Shown: piece by piece, positions 9,619 to 21,600 of the stretch
Position numbering within the stretch: position 1 is the first letter of the stretch
Layout: every line of letters starts with the position of its first letter
Assembly: GCA_026770025.1 (NCBI GenBank)
Contig: JAMXDE010000014.1
Span: 1,550,001 to 1,614,000, forward strand
Source of the DNA: Craspedostauros australis
Taxonomy: Eukaryota; Bacillariophyta; Bacillariophyceae; Mastogloiales; Achnanthaceae
Reading direction: 5' to 3'
Length of the DNA stretch: 64,000 bases
Notes under the pieces: generated by a model
The model's input: the letters and a program-made list of their open reading frames with translations, nothing else
Databases searched by the model: none
What the model was told of the DNA's origin: nothing
Position numbers and translations under genes: made by a program

Positions 9619-10176
9619 GGTCGTTGAATACAATTCGCAATGAGCATTGTACTACTACTCCATGACGATGCATGAAGTGTGTGGTTGGCGTAGCTCGTGG
9701 CAGAGTCTCCCTTTCGTTGCTCCTCTGCCTTGTCGAGTTGGAAAGGCTTCGCTTTCCTTTCGTTTTGAGAATTGGGGCTGACGGTAAATTGGATATTACA
9801 AATATTATCGGTTTGATGCAGTGCCGAACTGAGTACAAACTTTGGCGCCTGTACTTCCTCATTGTATCAAAACTGTGACGCCATTTGTAACGACGAGTGG
9901 CGAACAATACCCCCGCCTGACATGCGACCCAACAGACCAACCAGATCCAATCCCCGAACCGTGTTTTCTGCCATCTGTCAAGAAAGACACGCAGCTTGTG
10001 GTATCTTGTCAATCCCACTGTGACAACTATTCCATTCTGCGGAACGTGTTTTGTATTCTCTCGTGCTGTCCAATCCATCCGTCAGCTGTCAACTCCAGAG
10101 AATGTCAACAAGCAGGCATAGATAGGTACCAGTTGCACTGTGGAGTACTCGTTCAAGTAGTTCAATTAGGGCAGAG

Positions 10177-10206
10177 CACAAGTACTCGCCAATGCGAGTA
10201 CTTGTG
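10177..10206. repeat. Perfect 13-bp hairpin with CAAT loop
   Basis: The arm CACAAGTACTCGC (10177-10189) is followed by CAAT and then its exact reverse complement GCGAGTACTTGTG (10194-10206). It lies in the divergent region, about 560 bp upstream of the MOCS3-like start and 1.1 kb upstream of the Pumilio start. The arms contain the hexamer AGTACT, itself palindromic. It could be a dimeric protein-binding site, an RNA hairpin or a footprint of a small transposon; nothing decides between these. Confidence 0.7.
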
Positions 10207-11080
10207 TTGGTGTGATGGAGGAGTATTACCGTGTTTGTACGGGTACGGCAGCTCGTGGAGCATGCTGAGAGGCGAGCGAACAGCCAGGCAACCGAAGAGG
10301 TTTTCCGCCTATCCCTGTGTTGTGGAGGATTTGGGCGGGTTGGTGGTTGTGAGGGGTGTCCCTTGGCGCGGTCTTTGTCTCGGTGGCGGTGTGTGGTGGT
10401 CTGCTGCTGCTCCTGCTGTCGCTGCTGTCGGTGTGCATGTGTGTTCTGTTGACACCATCCCCTCTCTCTCTCTCTCTGGTTGTGCCTGCTGTCGGAGGAA
10501 GCAAAGAAAGCGATAAAAGGCAACAGGAGAACACGAGAGAAGACAGGAACGAGCCACGATCGCCACGAAGCCAACGAGGCGCAACGTGGGAGAGATTTCG
10601 CGTGTCTCTGGACCAGACACGAACAATCTGTTCTCTTTCGTGTGTGATCGGAGCCTCCTTGTGTCTTTCGCAGCCTGCCCACGAGAAATCTGTCATTCTG
10701 CCTTTCGCTGGTTGGGGACAGAGGCCGATCCCTTCTCACGGAGACTGTTGCTGCTTCCTCGTCCTCTCGTGCAACCTCGTGCTCCGCTCCCACACGGAGG
10801 TCGCCTCTGTTGTGCCTCCTCTTGGTCCCGCTCGCTCACTGGATGTCACCTCTCTCTTGGGAGCTCTTGCAAGATACCAAGCCACCATACAACCAAAGCC
10901 ACCAAAATCCGAACGAAGAAGAAACAAACACAAGGAAGAGAACGAAGACGCACAAATACGCGAGAGCCAACAACATCACCTCCTCTGGGCATCAGAGAAG
11001 GAATCAACGGCGGTGGCGGTCTGGATCTCTTGCCCCTCTTGGCAGGTATTCATTTGGTCGGTGGAGCATCGCATCGAATC

Positions 11081-11114
11081 ACATCACATCACATCACATC
11101 ACATCACATCACAT
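11081..11114. repeat. ACATC pentanucleotide microsatellite
   Basis: About seven tandem copies of ACATC about 170 bp upstream of the Pumilio start codon, probably in its 5' UTR or promoter. Confidence 0.85.
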
Positions 11115-11286
11115 AGGAGCACGCCTCAAGTGGTGCTTCGCTTCTTTTGTCGCAGAGAAGGCAACGGCGACGGTGGCAGCGAAGGAGTCAGCAAGAGGCA
11201 AGAGGACCAGTCGCCTGTACTGGTGACACACCGTACGAGTAGGAGAGTAGGAGAGTAGGAAAAGTCCAAAAAGACCAGATTGGAGG

Positions 11287-14200
11287 ATGAGCAGCACTTG
11301 GCAGCTGGAGTTCAATGGGTCTCGGACCACCGACCATTCGTCAGGAGTTGAGCGGAATGATCCCGCAGCGACCCAGCTCTTTGGGTTGGGTCCGTCCGGT
11401 GGCAAATACGTGAGTATCCGTGCCAAAGGCAGCAGGCGTAATCGTTTTGTGTCCTACTGTGTCCTATTGTGCTCGCGTGCTATCGTACAAATGTCGCCAC
11501 AACGCAGCTCGTTCCATTTGGTGCATCGACGGTGCCGTTCGTTGAAATCGTCCTCTCCAGCGGAGACCGTAACTCGGTGCGGTGCAGCAGCCAGCCGATG
11601 GCATGCTTCCGTTTCTTCGAGGGCAACGCAGCCGCCACATACCAATAGCCTGGTGCTCCAAGAAACCCTGTCTCACAAACTGATTCTCGCTCACTGTCTG
11701 CAATATGCACCCATCATCATCGCCATCACCATCATCGACGACGATGATGACGACTCATTGCGGACTCCTGACTTGGTATCGGCACTCGTGTCCCATGAGT
11801 AGTCACAGACAGGACACTCGGGTGAAGGATACACCCTGCATGAGACGGACGATCATCCTGGGATTGAGTCAATGTTCGGAGCCCTGGGAATAGACGACCA
11901 GGAGCCGTCGGGTTCCTTCTTCTCCCCCTTGCCGCCTCGCGACCAGCCAACGACGCAGCCATTGAAGGGACTTGAAAGGCATTATGATGGCGTCAGTGCT
12001 TGGCAGCAACCTCAGCAGCAACAGGAGCAGCCACAGCAACAGCACCAACGCCCCATTGGCTCCAAACCATTCATCTTACCTACAGCAACAGCACAAAGAG
12101 CGGAGGCGGGAGCTAGAACAGTGGCTGGAGTGGGATCGTATCAGCATGATCCCAACCCTGCATCGCTTGCGGACATCATTGGCCGCGAACACACCTCCAA
12201 TCTGTTGGGCGGGGCGGGTCGTTCCGTTCCATCAGAGTGGAGTCCACAGTACGCAGCCAGCGACCATGATGCCAACACTCACATCTCAGCATCACCGGTG
12301 CTGAACTCCATCTCTCGCCCCTACGTCATCCATTCAGCGACAGAGCATCCATCACCACCATCGGCAACAGCAACTGTCACAACGCTTCACCAGCGACAGC
12401 ACCAGCACCTGCCAACAACTGGCGGCGTGTCCCAGCCATTTGACATTGCCTTGAACAACGGTCTCCACCACGACGATCTCGGCGAAGGCTACTCACCCAT
12501 GGTATGTTCTCCACATTCACCTGTCTTGTCGCTTGTTATGGTGCTCTATGGTAGTGTGCAGCACAGCTGGGACGTACCGTTGTTGTTTGAAATGTCAATC
12601 TGCCTCTGATTGATGCTCTGCCACATCATGAATACGGCATCAAGTGCGCCTATGAACACCGTGAACACCAGTATCCACAGGAATACATCATGACACATAG
12701 TCTAATACGGTTCTCTTCTTCTCCAATCTCTCTCCAATGTTCCTCCCAATTTCGACGATTGCATCTCCGATGGACAATCACCCACGCTCAACTCTGATGT
12801 ACATATGCATACCTCCGTGAATACTTCCATCAGTCTTCTATCGGTCTGCAGGACATGAACAAAGGCGCTGATCACCAATCGATGCATCTTGGTGCTGGTA
12901 ACTCGTACCTCGGTTCCTCAGGCTGGGAACACCACGGCAGGTCCATGGGAAGCGGAAATGTCAGCGATCATCACAATCACAACCCGATCACCATCACGTC
13001 GACCTCCTCCACTTCCTACTCGCATCGTCAGCAAAGTCTCGAGCGCGACTACGGTGCACCCCATGAGGAAATCAAGACATCTATCTCACCGGTGATGCAG
13101 CCCGTCCAAGTGCAGATCATCCCAGCAAGCCAGACGGTGTACGTCGCAGCTGCACCACAATCACAATACCGCTACGCACAGGTGCAACATCACTACCAAC
13201 CACCACAACCGCATGGCCATGGCCATGGTCAACACCATGAACCATTGCAAAACCATCACCATCACCACCACCTTAATCAGCAACACCAGCAGCAACACGT
13301 TCACCTTCACTCTCAATCGCTCGACTCGAACCAGCGTGGACGAACAGCAACAGGCCATCTCGATGGCTCCCGGGCGGAAGTGCACTCGCGGTACATGCCA
13401 CCGTTTCAGCTCCATGAAAACTATCCTTCGGTGGGAGAGTACACACCTCCAGGCTACGTGAAGCACCAGTCATCCTTGGGCGTGTCCCCTGGGTCGATCG
13501 GCAGCGGTGCCGAGGGCTTGCCTCCGCACACCTTCATCGTTGCGGTGGAGTCGCCCAGAGATGGCTTCGATGGCCACCACCATCAGCACCATCACCAATA
13601 TCAAACCCAGCCGCACCATGGCTACGGGAATCAGCGTCACGTGACGATGCTACGAGATGGCAGGCACAGCGGCGGCCGTTCCACCAGAAAGGCGCTGTCG
13701 TCTTCACCTCGGCGGCAAGGAGTGGCCGATGGGAGATACCGTGGCGACTCGCTCTTGGACGAGTTCAAGGCAAACAAGAGCAGGGATTGGAGCGTCCTTG
13801 ACATCCAGGGGCACGTCCCAGAGTTCTGCCAGGATCAGAACGGATCCCGATTCATCCAACAACGGCTTGAGATAGGTGACCCCACCGAAAAAGAGTACGT
13901 CTTGAAGGAGGTGCTGGGCGCCATCGAATCTCTCCGTAATGACCTCTTCGGCAACTACGTCGTCCAGAAGCTCTTCGACTTCGGCACTCCGCAGATGAGG
14001 TCGGACCTTTGCGCCACGTTAACCGGCGACATGGTCCACTTGTCCCTGAAGATGTACGGCTGCCGGGTCGTTCAGAAGGCGCTGGAGGTGGTCAACGACG
14101 ACATGCTGCCTTCTCTCCTCGATGAGTTCAAGGGCCACGTCCTCGACTGCATCTACGACCAGAACGGCAACCACGTGATCCAAAAGTGTATCGAAATCGT

Positions 14201-15213
14201 TCACAAACGATCGAGGCACGCAATGTCAAAGGGAAAGCCTGAACATGCCAAGCGGGTCGACGGGCACCTCAACTTCGTCATCGAGGACGTGCTCGGCAAC
14301 GTGACGTCGCTATCATGCCACCCATACGGCTGCAGAGTGCTGCAACGCATCCTCGAGCACTGCGAAGGCAACCGAAAGAAGCGTGCTTTGATGGTCATCC
14401 GAGATGTTCACAGAACATTGCTCGATGATCAGTACGGCAACTACGTCATCCAGCACGTCCTGCACTACGGTACCGACGTGGACAGAGACTCCGTCCTCTC
14501 CATCGTCGTTGAGAATGGCTTGCTGAAGCTTTCGCGGCAGAAATTTGCTAGCAACGTCGTCGAGAAGTTGCTCAAGCATGGTTCCCAACGACACCGCCGG
14601 GCCATCGTCCGCGAGATGCTGAAGAAGGCCAATACGTCGCCAGCATCGCACAAGGAGGGCAGGATTGGCCGAGGTTCTTCCTTCGACAGCCAGGACGGCA
14701 GAGATTCGACCGTCGTCCTCTTCATGGTACGGGACGCGTTCGCAAATTACGTCGTCCAAACAGCCCTCGATGTGCTTTGCGAATGCGAGGAGAAGAAGCA
14801 GCTCTTGCAAGAGCTCAATTCGCACTCCGCCGAACTGGTAAGTGAGGTCGCCCCTTTCCATGGATTGGTTCTGGAAGTGTATGCGTGAAGTTGAATGCGC
14901 CGAAATGATCGTTGCTGGTGCCTGGTGTTGCTCTGTCGGAGGCGTGTTTGATTCTGTTCTCGTCTTTCGCCAGCAATTCTTGCCGAGCTGCCTCTTGCCG
15001 TCGCATTGCTTCTCTTTGCAGCTTTGCGTGAACCACATCCGCAATGCAATTCATCGTGTCCTTCTCACCATCAACATGTCTTCTTCCTATTCTTGACCTG
15101 TGACATGATATGATGATGATGGTTGTGATTCGAATGTGCTTTGCATTGAATTGCGAGTGCAGCGGAACTACACATTCGCTAAACACATCGTCAGCAAATT
15201 AAGCAACAATTGA
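11287..15213 (+). CDS. Pumilio (PUF) RNA-binding protein, four exons
   Basis: A PUF-family translational repressor that binds 3' UTRs. Proposed coding exons are 11287-11409, 11809-12501, 12852-14837 and 15163-15213, all joined in phase 0, giving about 950 aa. The introns start GTGAGT, GTATGT and GTAAGT and end in AG. The last exon supplies the expected C-terminus RNYTFAKHIVSKL. The N-terminal half is Gln-, His- and Ser-rich and probably disordered. The C-terminal half (about 13790-14800) has eight PUF repeats. Their base-contact triplets read SR-Q, NY-Q, CR-Q, NH-Q, CR-Q, NY-Q, SN-E and NY-Q. This is essentially the human PUM1 set, so the predicted target is UGUANAUA (established code, applied here by inference). 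An insert of about 25 residues lies between the last two repeats (near 14630-14710). The first exon is small and the least certain; the repeat domain is secure. The gene converges with the TRIC-like gene. Confidence 0.9.
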
Positions 15214-15960
15214 ACGCTGCGAAAGCCTGCAGTACTCGTAGTGGGTCGACGAGAGTGTATGGTTTGTACAACTACGACTATGTACCAGCAAAGACGGAGA
15301 CGCAGACAGGAGCCCTACCGCAAGTCAACCTCTCCATGGTGCACAACATGCTCACCATGTCAGTGAATAGAACAAAGACACACACACGCACACCCAACAC
15401 AAACCAACAAACCATCGCCTGGAGATGCCGCAACACAAACAATCCAATAAAAAATCAAACAAAGAAACAAGAAATGCGAAAGACCATACCAATACAGACC
15501 CAATACTCATACCATACTCTACGATAGACACATCCAACTGCAAAGAATCCACAAAACGTGGCTCCCCATGGAGGGCGACGCTTACAATTCAGCACGCAAG
15601 TAAGCAAGCCAGTAAACAAATAGGCAGGCGGACAGGCAAGCAACAAGTGCCCATGCATCCATGCACACGAACGTGCGTGATGATGAAACACAATGCAATG
15701 AAAATAATACAAAGACAATACGGTTCACACAAGCACAAAATTCTACCAAATCCATAATCAAAGATATCGCAATTATAATAAACCACATCATGAACAATGG
15801 GCCTGTGATTTTGTGAATTCGGGGGGGCTTGCTTCCTGCTGCTATCTTGAACTACTTGGACTTCAAACGTGCGCGCGTCCTTCGACCTATGCCATGTGTA
15901 CGAATACCACAACTCGTACTCTATCCGCATCATTCTTTGCTGCATTGTGGAGTATAGCGG
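15214..15960. other. Convergent intergenic region, 3' UTRs
   Basis: These 747 bp lie between the stop codons of the Pumilio and TRIC-like genes. The stretch is A- and C-rich on the plus strand (CACACACGCACACCC-like near 15380 and many CAA/ACA triplets). I see no conserved frame, RNA gene or transposon end. No exact UGUANAUA element is visible on the plus strand. Confidence 0.5.
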
Positions 15961-17438
15961 CTACGATGACTTGGGTTTCTTTCGTCTGTTTCGTCTCTTC
16001 TTCGAGATCGATGTTGCTCCCGAAGGATCCGCCACGCCCTCGTACGTGATGGGCGTCATCTTGACCAAACCATTTGAGGTGCCGTTTGCAGTTCCGTTCG
16101 TGCTTCCGTTCGTGCTTCCGTTCGCACTTCCGTTCATGATGCCGTTGCTCTTGCCGTTGGAGTATGGAGCAGCAACCGCCTTTTCCTTCTTGCCAAAATC
16201 ATCCAGCACCAGCGAGGCCTTTGTTCCGAACGGAGCCGTCAAGGCATCCCAGAGTGCGAAGTACGGGCTGAATCCCGGTCCGAGGAATGCTGGAAGCTGC
16301 AGAATGCCGACGATCTGCATGAACAGACTCACTACAACCATGGCGAATGTCTTGTCGTCCAGACCGAATGGCTTGTTGCCGAGGAATGCGTGGACGGTAT
16401 CCCTGAGGATGTTGCCCATGAAGCCATCCCTGTCGTGGACGTACAGGTGGAACAATGTTCCCATGGTCAAACCTGCGCATTGAAGGGTGATCGGATGTTT
16501 TTCGTAGAATACGTGTGCCAACCGCCAACCGCCAATCGCCAATCGCGGAAAAATGAGTGGTCAAGCGGAGTATTATCCGGATGAAGCAATTGTGTGAGAT
16601 GGTGTTCTGTCATTCCAAAAATAAAAGCAAGTGACGGCAACGACGCCAATTGCGACAAGTGTGATAATGCCATTGATGACAGCCATCCAATATCTGCAGT
16701 CTCGGTATCATCGTCGGCATCATCATCGGCATCGCCGTCATCATTTGTGAGGGCAGTATGGATTGAATGAACCACAGGCACGACCGATGTCGAATCACAA
16801 CACAGCCGGGTGCTCACGAACACAGGAATAGAGCAACATAGTGTGATGCATATAGTATTGCATGGAAGGAAGGAAGGAAGGAAAGACTCACCATTTTGGA
16901 AAGGCCACGGTATTCCATTCTTCAAGTGGCCATCGAAGCCTTTCACGAGGAAGCTTCCCATGTTGCCGAGCATGCACCCGTACAGAACGGGTCCGATGAT
17001 CGGGGTCGGATAGTACGGCGACGCCTTGCCATCGAGCTCGGCGAATGCCACCATGATGAACTTCATGAGACCCAGGGCTCGGAAGAGCTGCGCCAGAGAG
17101 GTGTAGGCGATGGTGACCGGCAGAAAGCCCGCCACCTTGCGACCCACATCAAAGGGTGTGAAGTTGGCCAGGGCGTATGCGATGAAGAGCGCTGGCCAGG
17201 CGATGTCAGCGCCCGTGATCATGGAGGTTGGCTTGCCCAGCCAAATGAATCCCATCCATCCACCGCCGAAGCCAACCACTGTGGACAAGGCGAAGGCATG
17301 GAAGTCGGACATCGTCCGATCCTTGTTGCGTCCATTGCGCACGGCCAGAGCACCCTGGTATGCCATTCCAAAGGCTTGCAGCTCTGTCGTCATGTAGAAG
17401 TTCCCCGTGAGGAACGAGACCAACCAAGGCGGCACCAT
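15961..17438 (-). CDS. TRIC-like intracellular cation channel (TMEM38 family), two exons
   Basis: The proposed coding exons are 17438-16892 and 16472-15961 (minus strand). The 419-bp intron starts GTGAGT and ends GCAG and restores a Gly codon across the junction, giving 352 aa. The protein has several hydrophobic segments (for example VVGFGGGWMGFIWLG and WPALFIAYALANF). The block PFDVGRKVAGFLPVTIAYTS and the later PIIGPVLYGCMLGNMGSFLVK fit the pattern of TRIC channels, which are trimeric monovalent cation channels of ER/SR membranes supplying counter-current for calcium release. The C-terminus is a low-complexity run of about ten Asn-Gly dipeptides, then a basic tail KKRRNRRKKPKSS. The tail resembles the lysine-rich C-termini of animal TRICs and could serve ER retention (inference). 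The intron holds an AGGA microsatellite (16866-16884). The family call rests on motif memory, not a search. Confidence 0.65.
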
Positions 17439-17969
17439 CTTTGACGTTCGAACTTGTTCCGGTTTCTGACGAGTTTGTTCCTGCTCGGGCGGGGTTGAAC
17501 TCTTGTGAGCACAAGTTTGTGTGCGCGTAATTGCAGACCAAGGCGTCTGTTGTTTGTTTTCGCGTTGTTGATGTGTTGTGTACTGTCGCGATGTGGAGTG
17601 AAGGGTATTCGTACCATACGTACGAGTCTTTCCTTGATGTCTTTTGATGCCCAGCGCCACGTTGCCTGAGGGGAGTTGTGCCGTCCTCTGTGCATTTGTG
17701 ATACACAAGAATGAGAGCATTGGCAGTTGCGCGCACTTTCATCAAAATTCCGCGAACGGGAGAAGGTACGTGGTGAGTTCATCGCAAACGCAAGAAATTC
17801 TGTTCGTTGCCAACCCAATCGTGGAACAACGGATTGGCGGACAGACTTCTTCATCCACGAACAACAACGCGTCACGCAGACAATGTGGTTTCCGTCTGTC
17901 GTGTGCTGCGTCATGTCGCGCCAAGACTGTGTCTGCGACTTTCCACGAAATCTGTTGGCGGAAACATAC

Positions 17970-18127
17970 GACCCGGGTCAGTGAGTCGACCAACCATTGG
18001 TAAAGTAGAGTGGCACTTTTTCTTCGATTAAAACCAAACTAAGCATACCGATCAACTCATTATAGTGTCCATAGCAACAGGAAAATTACCCAGAAACTTA
18101 AAGTCCATAGTTTAAGTTTTATGGACC
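17970..18127 (+). repeat. Left terminal inverted repeat of the DNA transposon
   Basis: 158 bp, complementary to 22378-22535 with five substitutions. It starts GACCCGGGTCAGTGAGTCGAC. Similarity stops abruptly after ...TTTTATGGACC. Confidence 0.93.
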
Positions 18128-18625
18128 AGCAAATATTTTGAATCGTTTGGGTCAAACGTAGCATTCCACAATGTAGTTTTGTCGAAGGTTCTTTGGTGTT
18201 CCGAGTTAATAACGATTGATGTCCATTCACGTTGGTGTCTCCAGCTTTTTCCTTTCTCCTCGTTCGTTTGGAACACGTTATACACCGTTAGCTGCTCCGG
18301 AATCGATTGACATTTTCCACTTGTGACATCACACACATCATCACATGCGCACGCACACATTGTTGCCACGCCCACACAAAAACCGTCACATTTTGGGCTT
18401 CACTCCAAAGGTGCCTCCGCCGATGAGATGCTCATTGTATCTGTTGTTCTGCGGTTGTAGTTTGAGTAGTGAGAGCACTAGTTACATTGGCGGTTGTTGT
18501 TCTCGCTGCTGCATCCAACACCTCTATCGGCATCACCTCTTCCACTCGCTTTCATTCAGTGTTCTCCAGTGCCATTCATCGAACAATCAATCAATCAATC
18601 AACCTACTCTGCTACCATCAACACC

Positions 18626-21600
18626 ATGTCCTCCACCGCCGCGAAAGCCTCCATCAAGGGTGAAAACCCATCTCCTCGTAAGAAGCCTCGTTCCTGTGTT
18701 GCCCCCCTCGATTCTCCTTTTGATTCAGATGGCAACTTGGCACCTACTCGTGAGCAGCTGTTGCCCGACAAGTTGTCTGCTGGATTGCAGAAGCCCACCG
18801 ACATCACTCACGCGATCGAGGTGAAGCCGATGCTTCCGGTGGACAGCAACCTTGTTCCAACTTTGGCGCATGTCGATGCCGCCAACTTGCGCGTCGACGT
18901 GCGCCTGTCCAGTGCGGCTGGTGTCATTTTTGATACACCAACGGTCACACTGCGTACGGTTGGACAAGGTGTCGATGCGATCACAGTGGTTGACGTCAAC
19001 ATCAACGTGCCGCATCCCGTCGCGTCTCCTGCCAAACCAACTACCCGTGCAAGCACTGCACGACACGCAAACGCTGTCGCTGGAGCCGCTTCCACCCGTG
19101 TTGATGTTGACAGCGACGACGACTACGTGGATGGCCGCGATCGCAGGAGGAAGCGAACAGGACGTAACAGACTCATGCAGAAAACGGCGAGAGGATGGCG
19201 TCGCGATGCGTTGGTCCGTGTCGCAGGTTTGGTTAAGTCTGGCCTTTCTCCAAAACTGTTCGACTGTATGCCGAAGACGGGATTCGCAATTGGAGGAAAA
19301 CACAACAAGCAAGTCTGGTGCAACATCAAACGACTCTGGGCACCAATTGCTTGTGCACTCTGGGGTGTGTTGCTCCCAAAAGAAGCGACACCAACTGGCC
19401 AGATGCATGAGGTGGTGCAATTTGTCCGAGCTAGGCAACCACTGCCACCACTGAGGCTTGCACCAAATCTGTACCGCATTTGTGTTGGAGGGAGCAAGCT
19501 TATGCACCTTTGCGCGAGAGCCGTTCTCGCGCAGTCTGCATCTCCACCAACATGCACAGATATTCTCACTGGATACGTCAATGGATTGCCGGAGGAACAA
19601 CGCGTGCGTGTACATACTAATCGATTAAGTGTCACTAAAAGCCAACATAACACATTGCATCGTTACCACGACATGTTGAGCGATGGGGAAACCATTCCCC
19701 CCAAAGTTCTCCAATACCGTGTGACTGCATGTGCTTTGTCTGGCGTGGTGTCCTTTCTCTGCACTACGACCACGTACAAGGCTGGCTTGTGCCACGCAGT
19801 GGAGTGGGAAGGAGTTGTATTCGAGAATGTTCCCGTCTTCGATCGTGGAGGAAAAAGTGTGATGGCGCTATTCGACATGTACAAGACTACCACTACCAAC
19901 CCAGTGGGCAAGCCAGCATTTAAGGAGATGACTAAGCTACTAACACGACGAGGCAAAGTGAACACAGGGCTGTCTTCCTTCGAGAGCCACTTCTTGCTGG
20001 CGATGCTCACTCTCAAACGCACGATCTCGCGCCTCGTCACACTTTTGAAGGCTAAGTATCCCGCAACAAATGATGCCGAGGACGAGAATGACGTGATTTC
20101 CCAACATCTGCGCACAGCCGAGTCTCTGTTGTACTCATTGGAACTTCTTGTTGTCTTCGTCAAATGGGAATTCACTGCCTCTCACATGCAGATGGAGTGT
20201 GACGACCCACTGCACTCAGCTCAATTCGCGCTCACGCCCAACGAGAAGAAGAAGACAACGACCAAACGATCCCAACCAACCAGAACACGTACAAACAAGC
20301 ACAAGCTCAGGAAGAAGAGCACTCGAACAAGCGACATTGCTTCTGCCACCAATGACACCCCAAGCATCACAACTGATATTCGTGACATCACTTGTGTGAC
20401 AGATGCCGCTGCCAATGACACCACCACTGACAACAATGAACAGCCTCATGCCCCCACGGACAAACATCACACTGGAGTATGCAACCGTTGTGCAGCAGCA
20501 ATGCGATTTGTGGACGACCGATATGTCCCTTTCGTCACGATGCTTATGGAGGATCACCTTGCAGAACACGTGACAGAATTAGAGTCCATGCTTAATGCTG
20601 CACCGGGGTTCAACAACGAAATACTGTGGTACATGGCACACAAAGTGCGCAGTAAGGTCCAATTCGGACAAATTGAGCAGTACCTCAAAAACATCAACAA
20701 CAGAGAGGATCGTGCACACGTGGTGCTGGACCACAAACAGAAAATTCTTCCAACCGGCCAAGGCGAGGCTCAACAAGAATACTGGGGCAAGAAGGGCATG
20801 TCTCTGTTGGGTGCGATGGTGATAACGTGTCGCAATGACACATTCACTTATCGCTTCATCGATATCATCGTCAAAGGAAGACCAACACAAGACACCCTAC
20901 AAGTTGGCGGGCTTATCGAAATTGTGCAACAACAGGTGAGAAAAATTCTTCCATCGGTCACCGAAATTGTCATCCAATCCGATAATGCGTCTTGTTTCGC
21001 GAGCCACGAGCACATCCCACTGATCACCTCAGTGCTCAACAAGAACCTTGGAACGCGAAATGTCCCGAAGATTTCTGCCTGGATCTACACCGAAGCCCAA
21101 ACCGGAAAAGGCCGCCTCGACACGCACTTTGCGTACATCACTGTTGTACTGCGAGCGTACGTGCTGGAGGACAATGACATCAAAACAGAACACCAACTTT
21201 TCGACGCATTGGAAGCTGGCAACATTGCGGGAACGACCACGGTTTTGGTGGATGCAGAATGCCTCGAGGGGCGTGTCCTGAGTTTCCCTGACATGCCGAA
21301 GAAGCGTTTCTGCGCGAAAGGGCAAAAGGTACGCCAAACGCACGAGATCAAGTTTGGAGACAACGAGGCGAATTTGGTGGCGGCGTCCGGTGTCACAGAC
21401 GACGTTCTTGTCCCGTGTACCGAATGGGAAGACTGGGAAATTAACCAGCTGGGCGTCCGCACCATTGCGGCGCACACGTCAGAAAAGGAACCGTTCACCG
21501 CGGAATCGCCGAAGAAGAAGAAGAAGACACGAAAGCGCGGATCTACCGCAGTGGAGAGCAAAGCGCTCGTCTTTCGCGACGCACTGATCATGGGGCAAGG

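Larger units (their letters stand above)
9619..11286. promoter_or_regulatory. 1.67-kb divergent intergenic region between MOCS3-like and Pumilio genes
   Basis: No coding region is supported here; the open frames are rich in low-complexity Ser, Arg and Cys and overlap one another on both strands. The stretch holds a strong 13-bp hairpin (10177-10206), a short CT tract near 10462-10480 and an ACATC microsatellite (11081-11114). It presumably carries both promoters and a long 5' UTR for Pumilio. That is inferred from position only. Confidence 0.4.

Noticed and set aside
9842-11258. ORFs of 224 and 300 codons in the divergent intergenic region
   Set aside because: Low-complexity and overlapping in several frames on both strands; no domain. 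More likely UTR and promoter.
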